Below, piece by piece: positions 34,578 through 42,743 of a stretch of DNA of 64,000 nucleotides. Origin of the DNA: an uncultured archaeon. GTDB taxonomy: Archaea; Halobacteriota; Methanosarcinia; Methanosarcinales; Methanoperedenaceae. Within the stretch, counting starts at the first letter, position 1. Every line of letters starts with the position of its first letter. Where the stretch lies: NCBI GenBank assembly GCA_902386205.1, contig CABMIH010000057.1:124001-188000 (forward strand), in the 5' to 3' direction. The position numbers and the translations under genes were made by a program. The notes under the pieces were generated by a model. That model saw only the letters and a list, made by a program, of their open reading frames with translations, was not told the DNA's origin and made no database searches.

Positions 34578-35792
34578 TCATCTGCCCAGTTCTGCATGCG
34601 CTTTTGCCAGGTGCCTGGCTGCCAGCGCCCCGATAAGTGAGATCTCACCTGCAAGTACGGCAGCGGCTATTATCTCGGCAAGTTTCTTTGAATTGGCACC
34701 CGCTGGATTGCCAGACCCGGCTACACCCAGTATACCCAGGCACTCCTGCTGGGTAGCTCCACGTGTTCCCCCGCCTACTGTACCCACGGCAAGCGACGGG
34801 AGGGTGACAGAACAATAAAGACCGGCCCCGGCGGGTTCCATTGTTGTCATGGCGTTACTTGCCTCCACTACATGGGCCGCGTCCTGCCCGCATGCAATGA
34901 ACATGGCCGCTGCCACATTCGCTGCATGGGCGTTTAATCCGAGTGACACCGCGCGTGCGGAACCGATAAGGTTTTTCCTGTAATTCACCTCTATCATCTT
35001 CCCGGCTGTGGTTTTCAGTTTTCCGGTAATAACTTCCTTTTTTAGGATCACATCGGATGTTACCGATTTTCCCCTGCCGTTTACGACATTGATGCCTGCG
35101 GGTTTCTTGTCAGAGCACATATTGCCTGACAGGGCTACAAGCTCGACATCGTTTTCCAGAAGAATGAGATCGACAGCTGCATCTGTGGCGATAGTGACCA
35201 TGTTCATCCCCATCGCATCCCCGGTGTCATATGAAAATCTAAGGAATACGCTCTTTCCGGCAACAAAAGGTTCGATCCTGAGCAACCTGCCAAAATTCGT
35301 GGTCTCCTCAGCTTTCTCTTTAAGACGCAGGAAATTTGCAGGCTCGCTTACCCATTCAACAAGTCTTTTTGCGCCGATGACATCTTTTGCCCGAAAGACA
35401 GGCGCCCTTGTCATTTCATCCTTGAAAATCCTGACATTTGCTCCCCCGCATGCGGTGATGACAGAGCAGCCCCTGTCCACGCTTGCAACAAGCGCGCCTT
35501 CTGTAGTGGCAAGGGGGATGTAATAATTGCCCTCGGCATATTCGCCATTAACCCGGAGCGGTCCTGCCACCCCAAGGGGTAGCTGCACGGCCCCGATCAT
35601 ATTCTCTATGTTGCGTTTTGTGACTGTTTCGATATCAAGTGAAAACTTGCTTATGTGATCGAATTTTATCCCGGTCATTTCCGAAACTGCGGCGCGCCTG
35701 AGTTCGACGGCGTCGCAGGTACCGAGCATCCCGTCAATCCCGTGAAAACCGAGCTCACCGTTTTTGAGTTTTTCAAGGAGTTTCCTGTCCAT
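34578..35792 (-). CDS. hmgA: HMG-CoA reductase, class I
   Basis: 404 aa. Class I markers: ENMIGAVQLPLGVAGP (about 63-78), TTEGALVASVDRGCSVI near 95, DAMGMNMV near 192, NAHAANVAAAMFIACGQDAA near 278, and the C-terminal AARHLAKAHAEL with the catalytic His. It makes mevalonate with NADPH, the committed step to archaeal lipids. Length is that of the archaeal catalytic core with no membrane domain. A class II enzyme gene begins at 62966. Confidence 0.95.
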   Translation of the reverse strand: MDRKLLEKLKNGELGFHGIDGMLGTCDAVELRRAAVSEMTGIKFDHISKFSLDIETVTKRNIENMIGAVQLPLGVAGPLRVNGEYAEGNYYIPLATTEGALVASVDRGCSVITACGGANVRIFKDEMTRAPVFRAKDVIGAKRLVEWVSEPANFLRLKEKAEETTNFGRLLRIEPFVAGKSVFLRFSYDTGDAMGMNMVTIATDAAVDLILLENDVELVALSGNMCSDKKPAGINVVNGRGKSVTSDVILKKEVITGKLKTTAGKMIEVNYRKNLIGSARAVSLGLNAHAANVAAAMFIACGQDAAHVVEASNAMTTMEPAGAGLYCSVTLPSLAVGTVGGGTRGATQQECLGILGVAGSGNPAGANSKKLAEIIAAAVLAGEISLIGALAARHLAKAHAELGR

Positions 35793-35828
35793 AGAGAAGC
35801 GTAATTAATTCCAATGGTTAAAAAGATA

Positions 35829-36200
35829 TCAGAGGGTGATAACAAGCTGCCCTTCCTCGCAGTACTGAAGCATCAGGTCGGCGACCTCGAACGAGTGTAT
35901 CATCTCCACGCCTTCTATAAGCTCATCACTCTCAAAACCTATCATGGATGAAGCCAGCTCGCAGCATTTGAACCTGACTCCAAGGTCTATACATTCCCTG
36001 ACGCGCTCATCATAGGGGGGCGTGCCGCTCTTTCCTTTTTTTGCAAGGATGACTCCCATCGGGCCCCATAAGACGACCACCACGTCCAGTCCTTTCTTGC
36101 GGTAGTATTTTGCGAAGCGGAGTATCTCCATCGGGCTTGTGCTCTCGTACACCATGTTCTTGAGGAACAGAAGGACTTTTGAGACTTTTCCTGGGGGCAT
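35829..36200 (-). CDS. DsrE-family protein
   Basis: 123 aa. The DsrE/DsrF-like fold is shown by [20 protein letters not shown] (about 9-28), [17 protein letters not shown] and the [20 protein letters not shown] segment with a Cys pair at about 97-98. Related proteins transfer sulfur via Cys; the CC in this copy could serve. Single gene; a truncated RelE-type gene on the opposite strand overlaps its start. Confidence 0.8.
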   Translation of the reverse strand: MPPGKVSKVLLFLKNMVYESTSPMEILRFAKYYRKKGLDVVVVLWGPMGVILAKKGKSGTPPYDERVRECIDLGVRFKCCELASSMIGFESDELIEGVEMIHSFEVADLMLQYCEEGQLVITL

Positions 36201-36421
36201 TAATGTATATTCTGGATGGAAGATATTTTAACCTATCTGAGTTTATGGATATTCCCACCGTGCAAATCCCAGCATCCCGGTATCAAGATTTGATGTCAAG
36301 CCGATGGAAGGATACCTACAGATTAAGGATCGGTAAGTACAGGGTTCTGTATTCTGGGGACAATGAGGCCAAGAAAGTCAGGATAACTTCAGTCCAGCAT
36401 AGAGGCGACGCATATAAGTAA
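36200..36421 (+). pseudogene. Truncated RelE/ParE-type toxin remnant
   Basis: The C-terminal part of a RelE fold is well preserved: [20 protein letters not shown], then [18 protein letters not shown], matching the usual Y-R-L-R-x-G-x-Y-R-V-x-Y and H-R-x-x-x-Y motifs. The N-terminal half is missing and the sequence runs into the DsrE gene start. No intact start or partner remains, so it is probably decayed. A complete RelE pair lies 500 bp downstream. Confidence 0.5.
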
Positions 36422-36916
36422 GGACGTAAATCGTTAGCCCCAATGAACATGTGCTCATCTCTTCCGAAGGGCAATCCTTGAAGTTGGGCGCCTCGATTTA
36501 TGTTCTCCGCACCCTGTCCCGCGTATGCCGCACGCAGCAGGGGCAGCGCAACAAAATTATTTTTCGCCAATTGGCAGTTCCCTGATACTGAAACAAACCC
36601 CCAAAGGCGCGCGTGTTTGCAAATTCAGGACACGGCAGGGCGATAAGGAAGAATTCAGGGCGCCTGAGGAACTCATCGAACCTGCGTCTTGCTGATAAGA
36701 CACGTCTCGCAGAAGGGAACGAGGAGTCCGAGGCTGGATTCAAGGAATTGCTTGCAGCGTATCAACTGGACTAAGTATACACGAACGCATGCAGGCTGTG
36801 CCTTGCGCCCTCTGTGATGAGCTTGAAGCCGGACTCCTGCACTCGCAGGCGGAGTATCAAATAAAAATAAAGAAAACATATATACGATATTAGTAATCTA
36901 TTAACATTGCATTAAT
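36422..36916. other. 495-bp gene-poor stretch with eroded coding traces
   Basis: No credible complete gene. One open segment (36615-36774) reads NLRLADKTRLAEGNEESEAG then FKELLAAYQLD, but it has only a GTG start and no ribosome site. Long ORFs on the minus strand here have Arg/Ser/Pro-rich shadow composition. The last 40 bp hold the TATA box (ACATATATACG, 36876-36886) for the toxin-antitoxin pair that follows. Confidence 0.4.
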
Positions 36917-37150
36917 ATGGTAAAAGCTATAGTAAATATAAGCGAAAGAGCTAACAGGGTATTAAATATAGTAAAAGCAAAACATGGTTTGAAAACCAAA
37001 TCTGAAGCTATTAATAAAGTGGTAAGTGAGTATGGAAAATCACTTCTTGAACCTGAACTTCGGCCTGAATTTATCGAAAAAATCAAAGCAAGGCAAAAAG
37101 AGAAAACAGTTAAGATATCCAATTTTAGCAGCCATTACGGCTTAGAATAA
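36917..37150 (+). CDS. Antitoxin of a RelE-type pair (RHH/DUF2683-like)
   Basis: 77 aa. VKAIVNISERANRVLNIVKA and KTKSEAINKVVSEY form an RHH DNA-binding domain; the C-terminal PEFIEKIKARQKEKTVKISN would wrap the toxin. It ends 1 bp before the toxin gene. A TATA box lies about 30 bp upstream, so the pair is autoregulated in the usual way (known for the family). Confidence 0.8.
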   Translation: MVKAIVNISERANRVLNIVKAKHGLKTKSEAINKVVSEYGKSLLEPELRPEFIEKIKARQKEKTVKISNFSSHYGLE

Positions 37151-37151
37151 A

Positions 37152-37418
37152 ATGTATTCTCTTGAAGTAAGGGAAAGCGTTGACCGGATATTCTCAAAGC
37201 TCGCAAAGAGAGATCCGAAAAAGATGCGGATAATCGAGAAAAAGATAAAACAGATTTGCGAAAAACCTCTGCATTTCAAACCCTTAAGAGCGCCGATGCA
37301 GCATTTACGAAGAGTCCATGTTGATAAAAGCTTTGTCTTGACCTATTCGGTCAATGAAAAAAATAAAGTCGTGATAATCGAAGATTACGATCATCATAAT
37401 AAAATCTATTTATCGTAA
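37152..37418 (+). CDS. RelE/ParE-type toxin
   Basis: 88 aa. MYSLEVRESVDRIFSKLAKR is the N-terminal RelE helix; PLRAPMQHLRRVHVDKSFVL and the end EDYDHHNKIYL complete the fold. Members cut mRNA at the ribosome or inhibit gyrase. It pairs with the antitoxin just upstream and keeps full length, unlike the remnant at 36200-36421. Confidence 0.82.
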   Translation: MYSLEVRESVDRIFSKLAKRDPKKMRIIEKKIKQICEKPLHFKPLRAPMQHLRRVHVDKSFVLTYSVNEKNKVVIIEDYDHHNKIYLS

Positions 37419-37614
37419 TTTTTTGTATTAAAGCGCCGTATCGTCGCGATCGAATATTATCTGGCAGGTATAAAGATACAATCCATATTAAGTGATTTTA
37501 ACTCGACCCTGGTCAGACAGGATCTATCATAATTAAAAATTTTAATTATTATTAGTTCTCAAATAGTTTTATATTGTTTAAACTGATATTCAGTTATAAG
37601 GAGAAAAGGTTTAG

Positions 37615-37773
37615 ATGGACATATTTGAAGTATTATCCGCTATCTCAAAGAGAAAGAAAGCAATGATGCATAGCGGCATAGATGAAATTAAGGCATTGAA
37701 GGAAGCAGAAATCGATGTATCCAATGAATATCATATATCGCTTTTTGACATCGAAAAATTAGTAAGGAAATAG
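37615..37773 (+). CDS. 52-aa small protein downstream of the toxin gene
   Basis: The product starts MDIFEVLSAISKRKKAMMHS and continues GIDEIKALKEAEIDVSNEYH. A strong Shine-Dalgarno (AAGGAG) lies 12 bp before the ATG and a TATA-like TTTATATTG some 45 bp before. It is helical and charged, compatible with an antitoxin or small regulator. Not recognised. Confidence 0.45.
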   Translation: MDIFEVLSAISKRKKAMMHSGIDEIKALKEAEIDVSNEYHISLFDIEKLVRK

Positions 37774-37787
37774 ATTGGAGCTTTTAT

Positions 37788-38576
37788 TCATAAAAAATCG
37801 CCTTTCCTGAGCCTGCATTTTATGTCCATCCTGTAAGTCCATTCTTTTTGTTCGTACTTATCCAATAACCGGTTTGCCAGAACCACTTCACTTTCTGTCA
37901 GCGGGCCATCAAGCAAGCTTATCCCGATCGCCTTTTCAAAACCCTGCCTCAATGCCTTGATTATGGTTTCACTGTCATTGATCCCCTGCTCCTTTAAGGT
38001 GATCATCCCATCTCTTGAAGAATCCACAGGTTTAAGGTTCTTTGTCGGGTTCTTAAGGACTTTATCCATAAGTCCAAAATCAAAATCCAGGAGCAGGCTG
38101 CCGTTGATAAGGACGGCGTCTTCAAAACGACCCTGCGCATTTCCGGAGATCTTCCTGCCTTTTGAATAAACCGCATTACGAGAAGGTTCAATTTCTCCCC
38201 CGGCGCCAAGAGTACGCAGGGCATCAACCACGCCGCCGAGGACTTTCCTGTATGCTGCCTGGATGTCGCGCGGTATGATCCCATCCTCTTTTCCTATCAC
38301 AGAATAAAGTATCTGGTCCCCATCACAGAAACCGCACCCGCCTCCCAGGATCCTCCGGACTATCCTGACATTATTCCGGCTGCAAAAATCAGCATTGATC
38401 TCTTCACAGACGAGTTGATGGTATCCGAGATAAACAACAGGCGAACTTACGCGCCAGAAAAGGATCGTCTCCGGGACTTTACCCTGGCCCACATGCCGGC
38501 CTATGGACTCAAAAAGGGCTGCGCTATAAACACCGTCAATCCTGTCAGGATCAAGAAAACGCCATGCCGGATTCAT
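37788..38576 (-). CDS. Lipoate-protein ligase A family protein (BPL/LplA fold)
   Basis: 262 aa from ATG 38576. LplA-like motifs: ILFWRVSSPVVYLGYHQ near 43, NVRIVRRILGGGCGFCD near 70 (the RRxxGGG loop) and GRKISGNAQGRFEDAVLING near 145 (lysine in K-x-S-G-x-A). It would attach lipoate or octanoate to an acceptor lysine; methanogens often lack lipoyl complexes, so another acyl or an editing role is possible. It is divergent from the PRTase regulator. Confidence 0.82.
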   Translation of the reverse strand: MNPAWRFLDPDRIDGVYSAALFESIGRHVGQGKVPETILFWRVSSPVVYLGYHQLVCEEINADFCSRNNVRIVRRILGGGCGFCDGDQILYSVIGKEDGIIPRDIQAAYRKVLGGVVDALRTLGAGGEIEPSRNAVYSKGRKISGNAQGRFEDAVLINGSLLLDFDFGLMDKVLKNPTKNLKPVDSSRDGMITLKEQGINDSETIIKALRQGFEKAIGISLLDGPLTESEVVLANRLLDKYEQKEWTYRMDIKCRLRKGDFL

Positions 38577-38582
38577 CGATAA

Positions 38583-38591
38583 CTTATATAC
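38583..38591 (+). promoter_or_regulatory. TATA box for the PRTase regulator
   Basis: CTTATATAC lies 35-43 bp before ATG 38626. On the minus strand it is too close to ATG 38576 to serve the lipoate ligase gene as well. Confidence 0.4.
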
Positions 38592-38625
38592 AAGGAAAAA
38601 GTAATAATGTTTCTCTGAGACTCTT

Positions 38626-39252
38626 ATGAAAACAATTGATGAATTGATCAAGAAAGCGGCTGAACTCCAGGCCGCAGGGCTTTTGACCGGCCAGATAGCC
38701 GATGAATTGAACGTATCGCGTGAAACTGCCACATGGCTTCTGGTACATGCAAAAAAAGGAGACGGCGAGCAGGTTCCCAAAGATATCTATGTTGACTGGA
38801 GCAATATAGGCAAAAGTGCAAGCAGGCAGAGGCTAATAGCAGGCGCTTTAACAGATATGATCCTTGACAGCCTTGATGAAGCGGAACAGGGTGTTGATGT
38901 GGTCATCGGGATTGCCCTCAGCGGGATCCCTCTTGCCAACCTTGTTGCTGAAGAACTAAACTGTGAATTTTCTACTTATCATCCAAATAAACAGCAATGG
39001 GAACCTGAATCAAGGGAAACCAGAGGTACAGTCAGCCAGAACTTTGCACGAGTTGAGGGAAAGAATTGTGTTATAATCGACGATGTTGTGACGACCGGTT
39101 CGACGCTCTCAGAAGCTGTGTCAGTACTTGAAGGAATGAAGGCAAAACCGGTTGCTATCGCGGTACTTGTGGATAAAAAAGGCATTGATGATATCTCGGG
39201 CGTACCCATCAGCGCATTGCTGCGCGTGACCAGGGTGGATAAGATAGAATAA
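38626..39252 (+). CDS. HTH-phosphoribosyltransferase regulator (PyrE-like, GfcR family)
   Basis: 208 aa. An N-terminal HTH (ELQAAGLLTGQIADELNVSRETA, about 13-35) is fused to a type I PRTase domain with the PRPP loop CVIIDDVVTTGSTLSEAV (about 143-160). Annotated elsewhere as orotate phosphoribosyltransferase-like protein; the haloarchaeal relative GfcR is a transcription activator. It probably senses PRPP or a nucleotide and binds DNA. It leads a run of four closely spaced genes ending with ribose-1,5-bisphosphate isomerase. Confidence 0.9.
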   Translation: MKTIDELIKKAAELQAAGLLTGQIADELNVSRETATWLLVHAKKGDGEQVPKDIYVDWSNIGKSASRQRLIAGALTDMILDSLDEAEQGVDVVIGIALSGIPLANLVAEELNCEFSTYHPNKQQWEPESRETRGTVSQNFARVEGKNCVIIDDVVTTGSTLSEAVSVLEGMKAKPVAIAVLVDKKGIDDISGVPISALLRVTRVDKIE

Positions 39253-39259
39253 GGTCAAA

Positions 39260-39775
39260 ATGCCAGATTGGCCAATGCATTTAATTGTTCCTCTGCTTGC
39301 GCTTTTTATCGTCAGCAAAAAAGAGGATATAAGGTACATATTACTGCTGTTGCCCCTGGCAGTAGTTCCAGATATTGACACGTTCGCCACCCAACACAGG
39401 GCACTGTTGCACAATATCTTCATCCCTTTAACGTTCCTGCTTTTTGGCTTTCTGGTTTTTAAAGGAAAAAGAACTATATTCATGATATCATCAGTCTATC
39501 TTGCATCGCATGTTGTTCTTGATATGTTTGGCGGTGGTGTGGCACTTTTATATCCCCTTTATGATGAGATGACATATGTCAACGCAAGCCTGGTGATGGG
39601 CAGGGCAAACGATTTGATCTGGACGCTTGATTTCGGTTCAAGAACTTATGATACAGGCTGGAAGACAGGATACGGTTTCATCTCAGACAGTCCGGGTACA
39701 GGGGCAATGGTATTCTTATTTCTGGCGGGTGTAGGCATGGCATACAGGAATTGGATAAAAGAAGAGCATAAATGA
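39260..39775 (+). CDS. Membrane-bound metal-dependent hydrolase-like protein (DUF457/YdjM type)
   Basis: 171 aa with about four membrane helices. Family motifs: HLIVPLLALF near the start, VVPDIDTFATQHRALLHNI (about 36-54: the P-D-x-D and H-R-x-x-x-H metal ligands) and SHVVLDMFGGGVALLYPL near 78. The role is probably phospholipid- or lipid-related hydrolysis at the membrane, unproven. Its last codon overlaps cobQ, so the pair is translationally coupled. Confidence 0.8.
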   Translation: MPDWPMHLIVPLLALFIVSKKEDIRYILLLLPLAVVPDIDTFATQHRALLHNIFIPLTFLLFGFLVFKGKRTIFMISSVYLASHVVLDMFGGGVALLYPLYDEMTYVNASLVMGRANDLIWTLDFGSRTYDTGWKTGYGFISDSPGTGAMVFLFLAGVGMAYRNWIKEEHK

Positions 39776-41217
39776 TGAAAAACCTCATGATACTTGGAAC
39801 CAGTTCCCATGTAGGGAAAAGTGTACTGGTGACCGCTCTTTGCAGGATCCTCTCAAGAAAATATGATGTCGCCCCTTTTAAGGCACAGAACATGAGCCTT
39901 AACTCATGGGTGACCTGCGACGGTGATGAGATAGGTATCGCGCAGGCCATCCAGGCAAAAGCAGCAGGCCTTGAACCCAGCGCGGATATGAACCCGGTGC
40001 TGTTAAAGCCAAAGGGCAACCACATCTCGCAGGTGATAATCCTTGGAAAACCCCATGCTGACAAAGAAGCCGGAGACTACTACAATTCAATTGATGAGAT
40101 GATGTCAATTGTCAATGGGGCATACAGGCGGCTTGCATCAGCACATGAATTGATCATATCCGAGGGCGCAGGCGGGGCAGCGGAGATAAACCTGTATCAT
40201 CGCGATATAGTGAATATAGGTATTGCAAGGAGCATCAGACCAAAGATAATACTTGTCGGGGATATTGAACGCGGAGGCGTTTTCGCAAGCATATACGGAA
40301 CCCTGCAGCTTCTCCCCCCGGATGTCAGATCCCTTGTGTTCGGGATGATAATTAACAAATTCAGGGGAGACATGAAGCTGCTTGAGCCCGGGATAAAGCA
40401 GCTTGAAGACCTTACCGGGCTTCCGGTTCTCGGGGTCATACCATACACGGATATTGGGATCCCATCCGAGGATTCGGTATCAATTAAAGATAAAACCCGG
40501 AACTACCATCCTGTCAGGATTGCGGTTATAAAGTTACCCCACATTTCCAATTTTACGGATTTTGAGCCCCTTGAAAGGCATGCCGATATCAATTATGTTG
40601 AACTTGATAGCGAGCTTGGCTTACCAGATGCGATAATACTGCCCGGGACAAAAAATACCATAGACGATCTAATGGAATTAAAGTCAAAACAAATGGACAG
40701 GAAACTAATAGCTGAATCACAAAAAGGAATTCCGGTCATCGGAATATGCGGCGGGTACCAGATGCTCGGTAAAAAGATTATGGATAACGGCATAGAAGGG
40801 ACAGGCGGCACTGTTTCAATGGAAGGATTGGGGCTTCTGGATGTATCCACGAGTTTTGAGGAATACAGGAAGGATACAAGACAGGTTGAAAAAACGATAA
40901 CAGGAAACGGGGCGATCCTCGGGCCGATACGCGGTGAAAAGGTGAGGGGATACGAGATACACATGGGAAAAACAGAAGGAAAAGATCACGCATTCGGGGA
41001 TGACGGGTGTGTGAATGAAACCGGGCTTGTCATCGGCACATACCTTCACGGCCTTTTCGAGAATGATAATATCAGGAACTCCTTTCTTGGCTATTTATAT
41101 AAATGCAAAGGGCTGGCATATGCAAATAAGAAGCGGGGCGACAGCATAGAAGAACTGGCAAGGTTTATCGAGGCGCATGTGAATATGGAATTGATATACG
41201 ATACGCTGGAGGGATGA
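39772..41217 (+). CDS. cobQ: Cobyric acid synthase (CobQ/CbiP)
   Basis: 481 aa. An N-terminal dethiobiotin-synthetase-like ATPase domain (GTSSHVGKSVLVTALCRIL with the P loop; NHISQVIILGKP) and a C-terminal class I glutamine amidotransferase domain with nucleophile Cys in VIGICGGYQMLG and a catalytic His in YLHGLFEND. It amidates four carboxyls of adenosyl-cobyrinic acid diamide in corrinoid synthesis, supplying the cofactor of methyltransferases. It overlaps the gene before it (ATGATGA) and the gene after it. Confidence 0.96.
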   Translation: MMKNLMILGTSSHVGKSVLVTALCRILSRKYDVAPFKAQNMSLNSWVTCDGDEIGIAQAIQAKAAGLEPSADMNPVLLKPKGNHISQVIILGKPHADKEAGDYYNSIDEMMSIVNGAYRRLASAHELIISEGAGGAAEINLYHRDIVNIGIARSIRPKIILVGDIERGGVFASIYGTLQLLPPDVRSLVFGMIINKFRGDMKLLEPGIKQLEDLTGLPVLGVIPYTDIGIPSEDSVSIKDKTRNYHPVRIAVIKLPHISNFTDFEPLERHADINYVELDSELGLPDAIILPGTKNTIDDLMELKSKQMDRKLIAESQKGIPVIGICGGYQMLGKKIMDNGIEGTGGTVSMEGLGLLDVSTSFEEYRKDTRQVEKTITGNGAILGPIRGEKVRGYEIHMGKTEGKDHAFGDDGCVNETGLVIGTYLHGLFENDNIRNSFLGYLYKCKGLAYANKKRGDSIEELARFIEAHVNMELIYDTLEG

Positions 41218-42161
41218 TGAAACAACTGAGGGAAACAGCACAGAAGATTAAGTCCATGGAAATCCGGGGCGCTGGAAGGATAGCGCGCGCGGCGGCAGCG
41301 GAGCTTCGCGATTATGCGGGGAGGTTAAAAACAGGAGACCTTGATGATTTTAATGAAAAGATGAAATCTGCCGCAGAACTCCTTATAAGTACGCGCCCCA
41401 CGGCAGTGTCACTCCCGAACGCTGTGAGGGCCGTGATGCGCTATTCGGGCGAAACTGTTGATGAAGCCAGGATGAATGTAGTGAAACTGGCTGATGAATT
41501 CATAGTAAATTCCGAGAATGCGGTAAAGAGGATCGGCGAGATAGGCGCAAGAAGGGTGCGCGACGGGGATACCATAATGACGCATTGCAACTCGTCTGCT
41601 GCGATTTCCATAATGGCAACGGCGCATGCACAGGGCAAAAATATCAATGTGATAGCCACGGAATCAAGGCCGAGGTTGCAGGGTCACCTGACAATTGGGC
41701 ATCTTGACAGGCTGGGGATAAAGACATCGCTGATAGTGGACTCAGCTGTCCGCTTTTATATGAAGGAGGTTGACCTCGTCGTGGTCGGTGCCGATGCCGT
41801 GACAGTTAACGGATCGGTCATCAACAAGATCGGGACAGCGCAGGTGGCGCTTGCTGCAAGGGAAGCGAGGAAGAATGTGATAATTGCAGCCGAGACTTAC
41901 AAGTTCAGCCCGAAAACAATACTTGGCGAGCTTGTAGAAATAGAGGAGCGAGACAGCGCGGAGGTCATAGGCAGGGAAATGCTGGGTAAATTTTCAAACG
42001 TGAGCGTGAAAAACCCCGCTTTTGATGTCACGCCGCGCGAGTATGTGGACCTGATATGCACTGAGGTCGGGGCTATACCGCCTGAGATGGCCTATATCAT
42101 CATCAAGGATTTCCTGGGGTGGGGAATCGAGGAGATGAATTCCGGGTGGAAGGGGTACTAA
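41214..42161 (+). CDS. Ribose-1,5-bisphosphate isomerase (eIF2B-related)
   Basis: 315 aa. Fold and motifs of the eIF2B/R15P-isomerase family: RAAAAELRDYAGRL, TIMTHCNSSAAISIMATAHA near 123, VIATESRPRLQGH near 143 (the E-S-R-P signature) and VVVGADAVTVNGSVINKIGT near 190. It converts ribose 1,5-bisphosphate to ribulose 1,5-bisphosphate in the archaeal AMP pathway that feeds form III RubisCO. Neither RubisCO nor AMP phosphorylase is in the window. Its ATG overlaps the cobQ stop. Confidence 0.92.
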   Translation: MMKQLRETAQKIKSMEIRGAGRIARAAAAELRDYAGRLKTGDLDDFNEKMKSAAELLISTRPTAVSLPNAVRAVMRYSGETVDEARMNVVKLADEFIVNSENAVKRIGEIGARRVRDGDTIMTHCNSSAAISIMATAHAQGKNINVIATESRPRLQGHLTIGHLDRLGIKTSLIVDSAVRFYMKEVDLVVVGADAVTVNGSVINKIGTAQVALAAREARKNVIIAAETYKFSPKTILGELVEIEERDSAEVIGREMLGKFSNVSVKNPAFDVTPREYVDLICTEVGAIPPEMAYIIIKDFLGWGIEEMNSGWKGY

Positions 42162-42191
42162 AAAAATGAAGAGAGGATGACCTTTCCTCCC

Positions 42192-42698
42192 CTACGCGAA
42201 CGGATGTTTTGCTTTATCCTTTTTTGAAAGAGCTTCGCCTACTGTCGGCTCTCCCTCTATCGCCCGCTTTAATGCAAGCTTTGTAGCCTCGTAGTTGAAT
42301 TCATATACCTTATCCTTATCCGCCGCATCCCATTCGATGAACACTGAAACGATGATGAGTACGTCTTCGGCCTCATTTTTATTGATGAGACCCTCTTCCA
42401 CTGAATCCATCACTGCTTTAGCCACGGCTGCCTGCGCCGGCCCAAACATGAGGAGCGCCTGCGAAGCCTTCCTGATCGTTACCTTGTTTATCATCAGGGT
42501 TGCGGGTTTTGGCTGCAGGTTTGGTTCAAGCACAGCAAGAAGCGGCGTGTGCCCGAATCGCGGCATTGCAAGAGAGTTCATGAATGCCGTCTCGACAGCC
42601 CCTCCCTTGGGGCCTATCACGAGGTCGATATGCGCTATCTCAGGGCCTGAACCCACAAGTGCTTCACCGATAAGACTTTTTGCAATTCTATTTGACAA
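42192..42698 (-). CDS. fae: Formaldehyde-activating enzyme Fae
   Basis: 168 aa. GEALVGSGPEIAHIDLVIGP holds the catalytic His; NSLAMPRFGHTPLLAVLEPN and FGPAQAAVAKAVMDSVEEG follow. It condenses formaldehyde with tetrahydromethanopterin to methylene-H4MPT, the substrate of Mtd. The start is TTG 42698, with AGGTGG about 7 bases upstream. Unlike the fused Fae-Hps of many methanogens this is a stand-alone Fae, without a hexulose-phosphate synthase domain. It is convergent with the isomerase. Confidence 0.95.
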   Translation of the reverse strand: MSNRIAKSLIGEALVGSGPEIAHIDLVIGPKGGAVETAFMNSLAMPRFGHTPLLAVLEPNLQPKPATLMINKVTIRKASQALLMFGPAQAAVAKAVMDSVEEGLINKNEAEDVLIIVSVFIEWDAADKDKVYEFNYEATKLALKRAIEGEPTVGEALSKKDKAKHPFA

Positions 42699-42743
42699 AT
42701 TAAACCACCTGGACGCTTTAACACGGTGCGGGTATTTAATTGT

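Noticed and set aside
36498-36879. Minus-strand ORFs of 68-84 codons after dsrE.
   Set aside because: Their Arg/Ser/Pro-rich composition and lack of ribosome sites suggest chance frames through eroded DNA.
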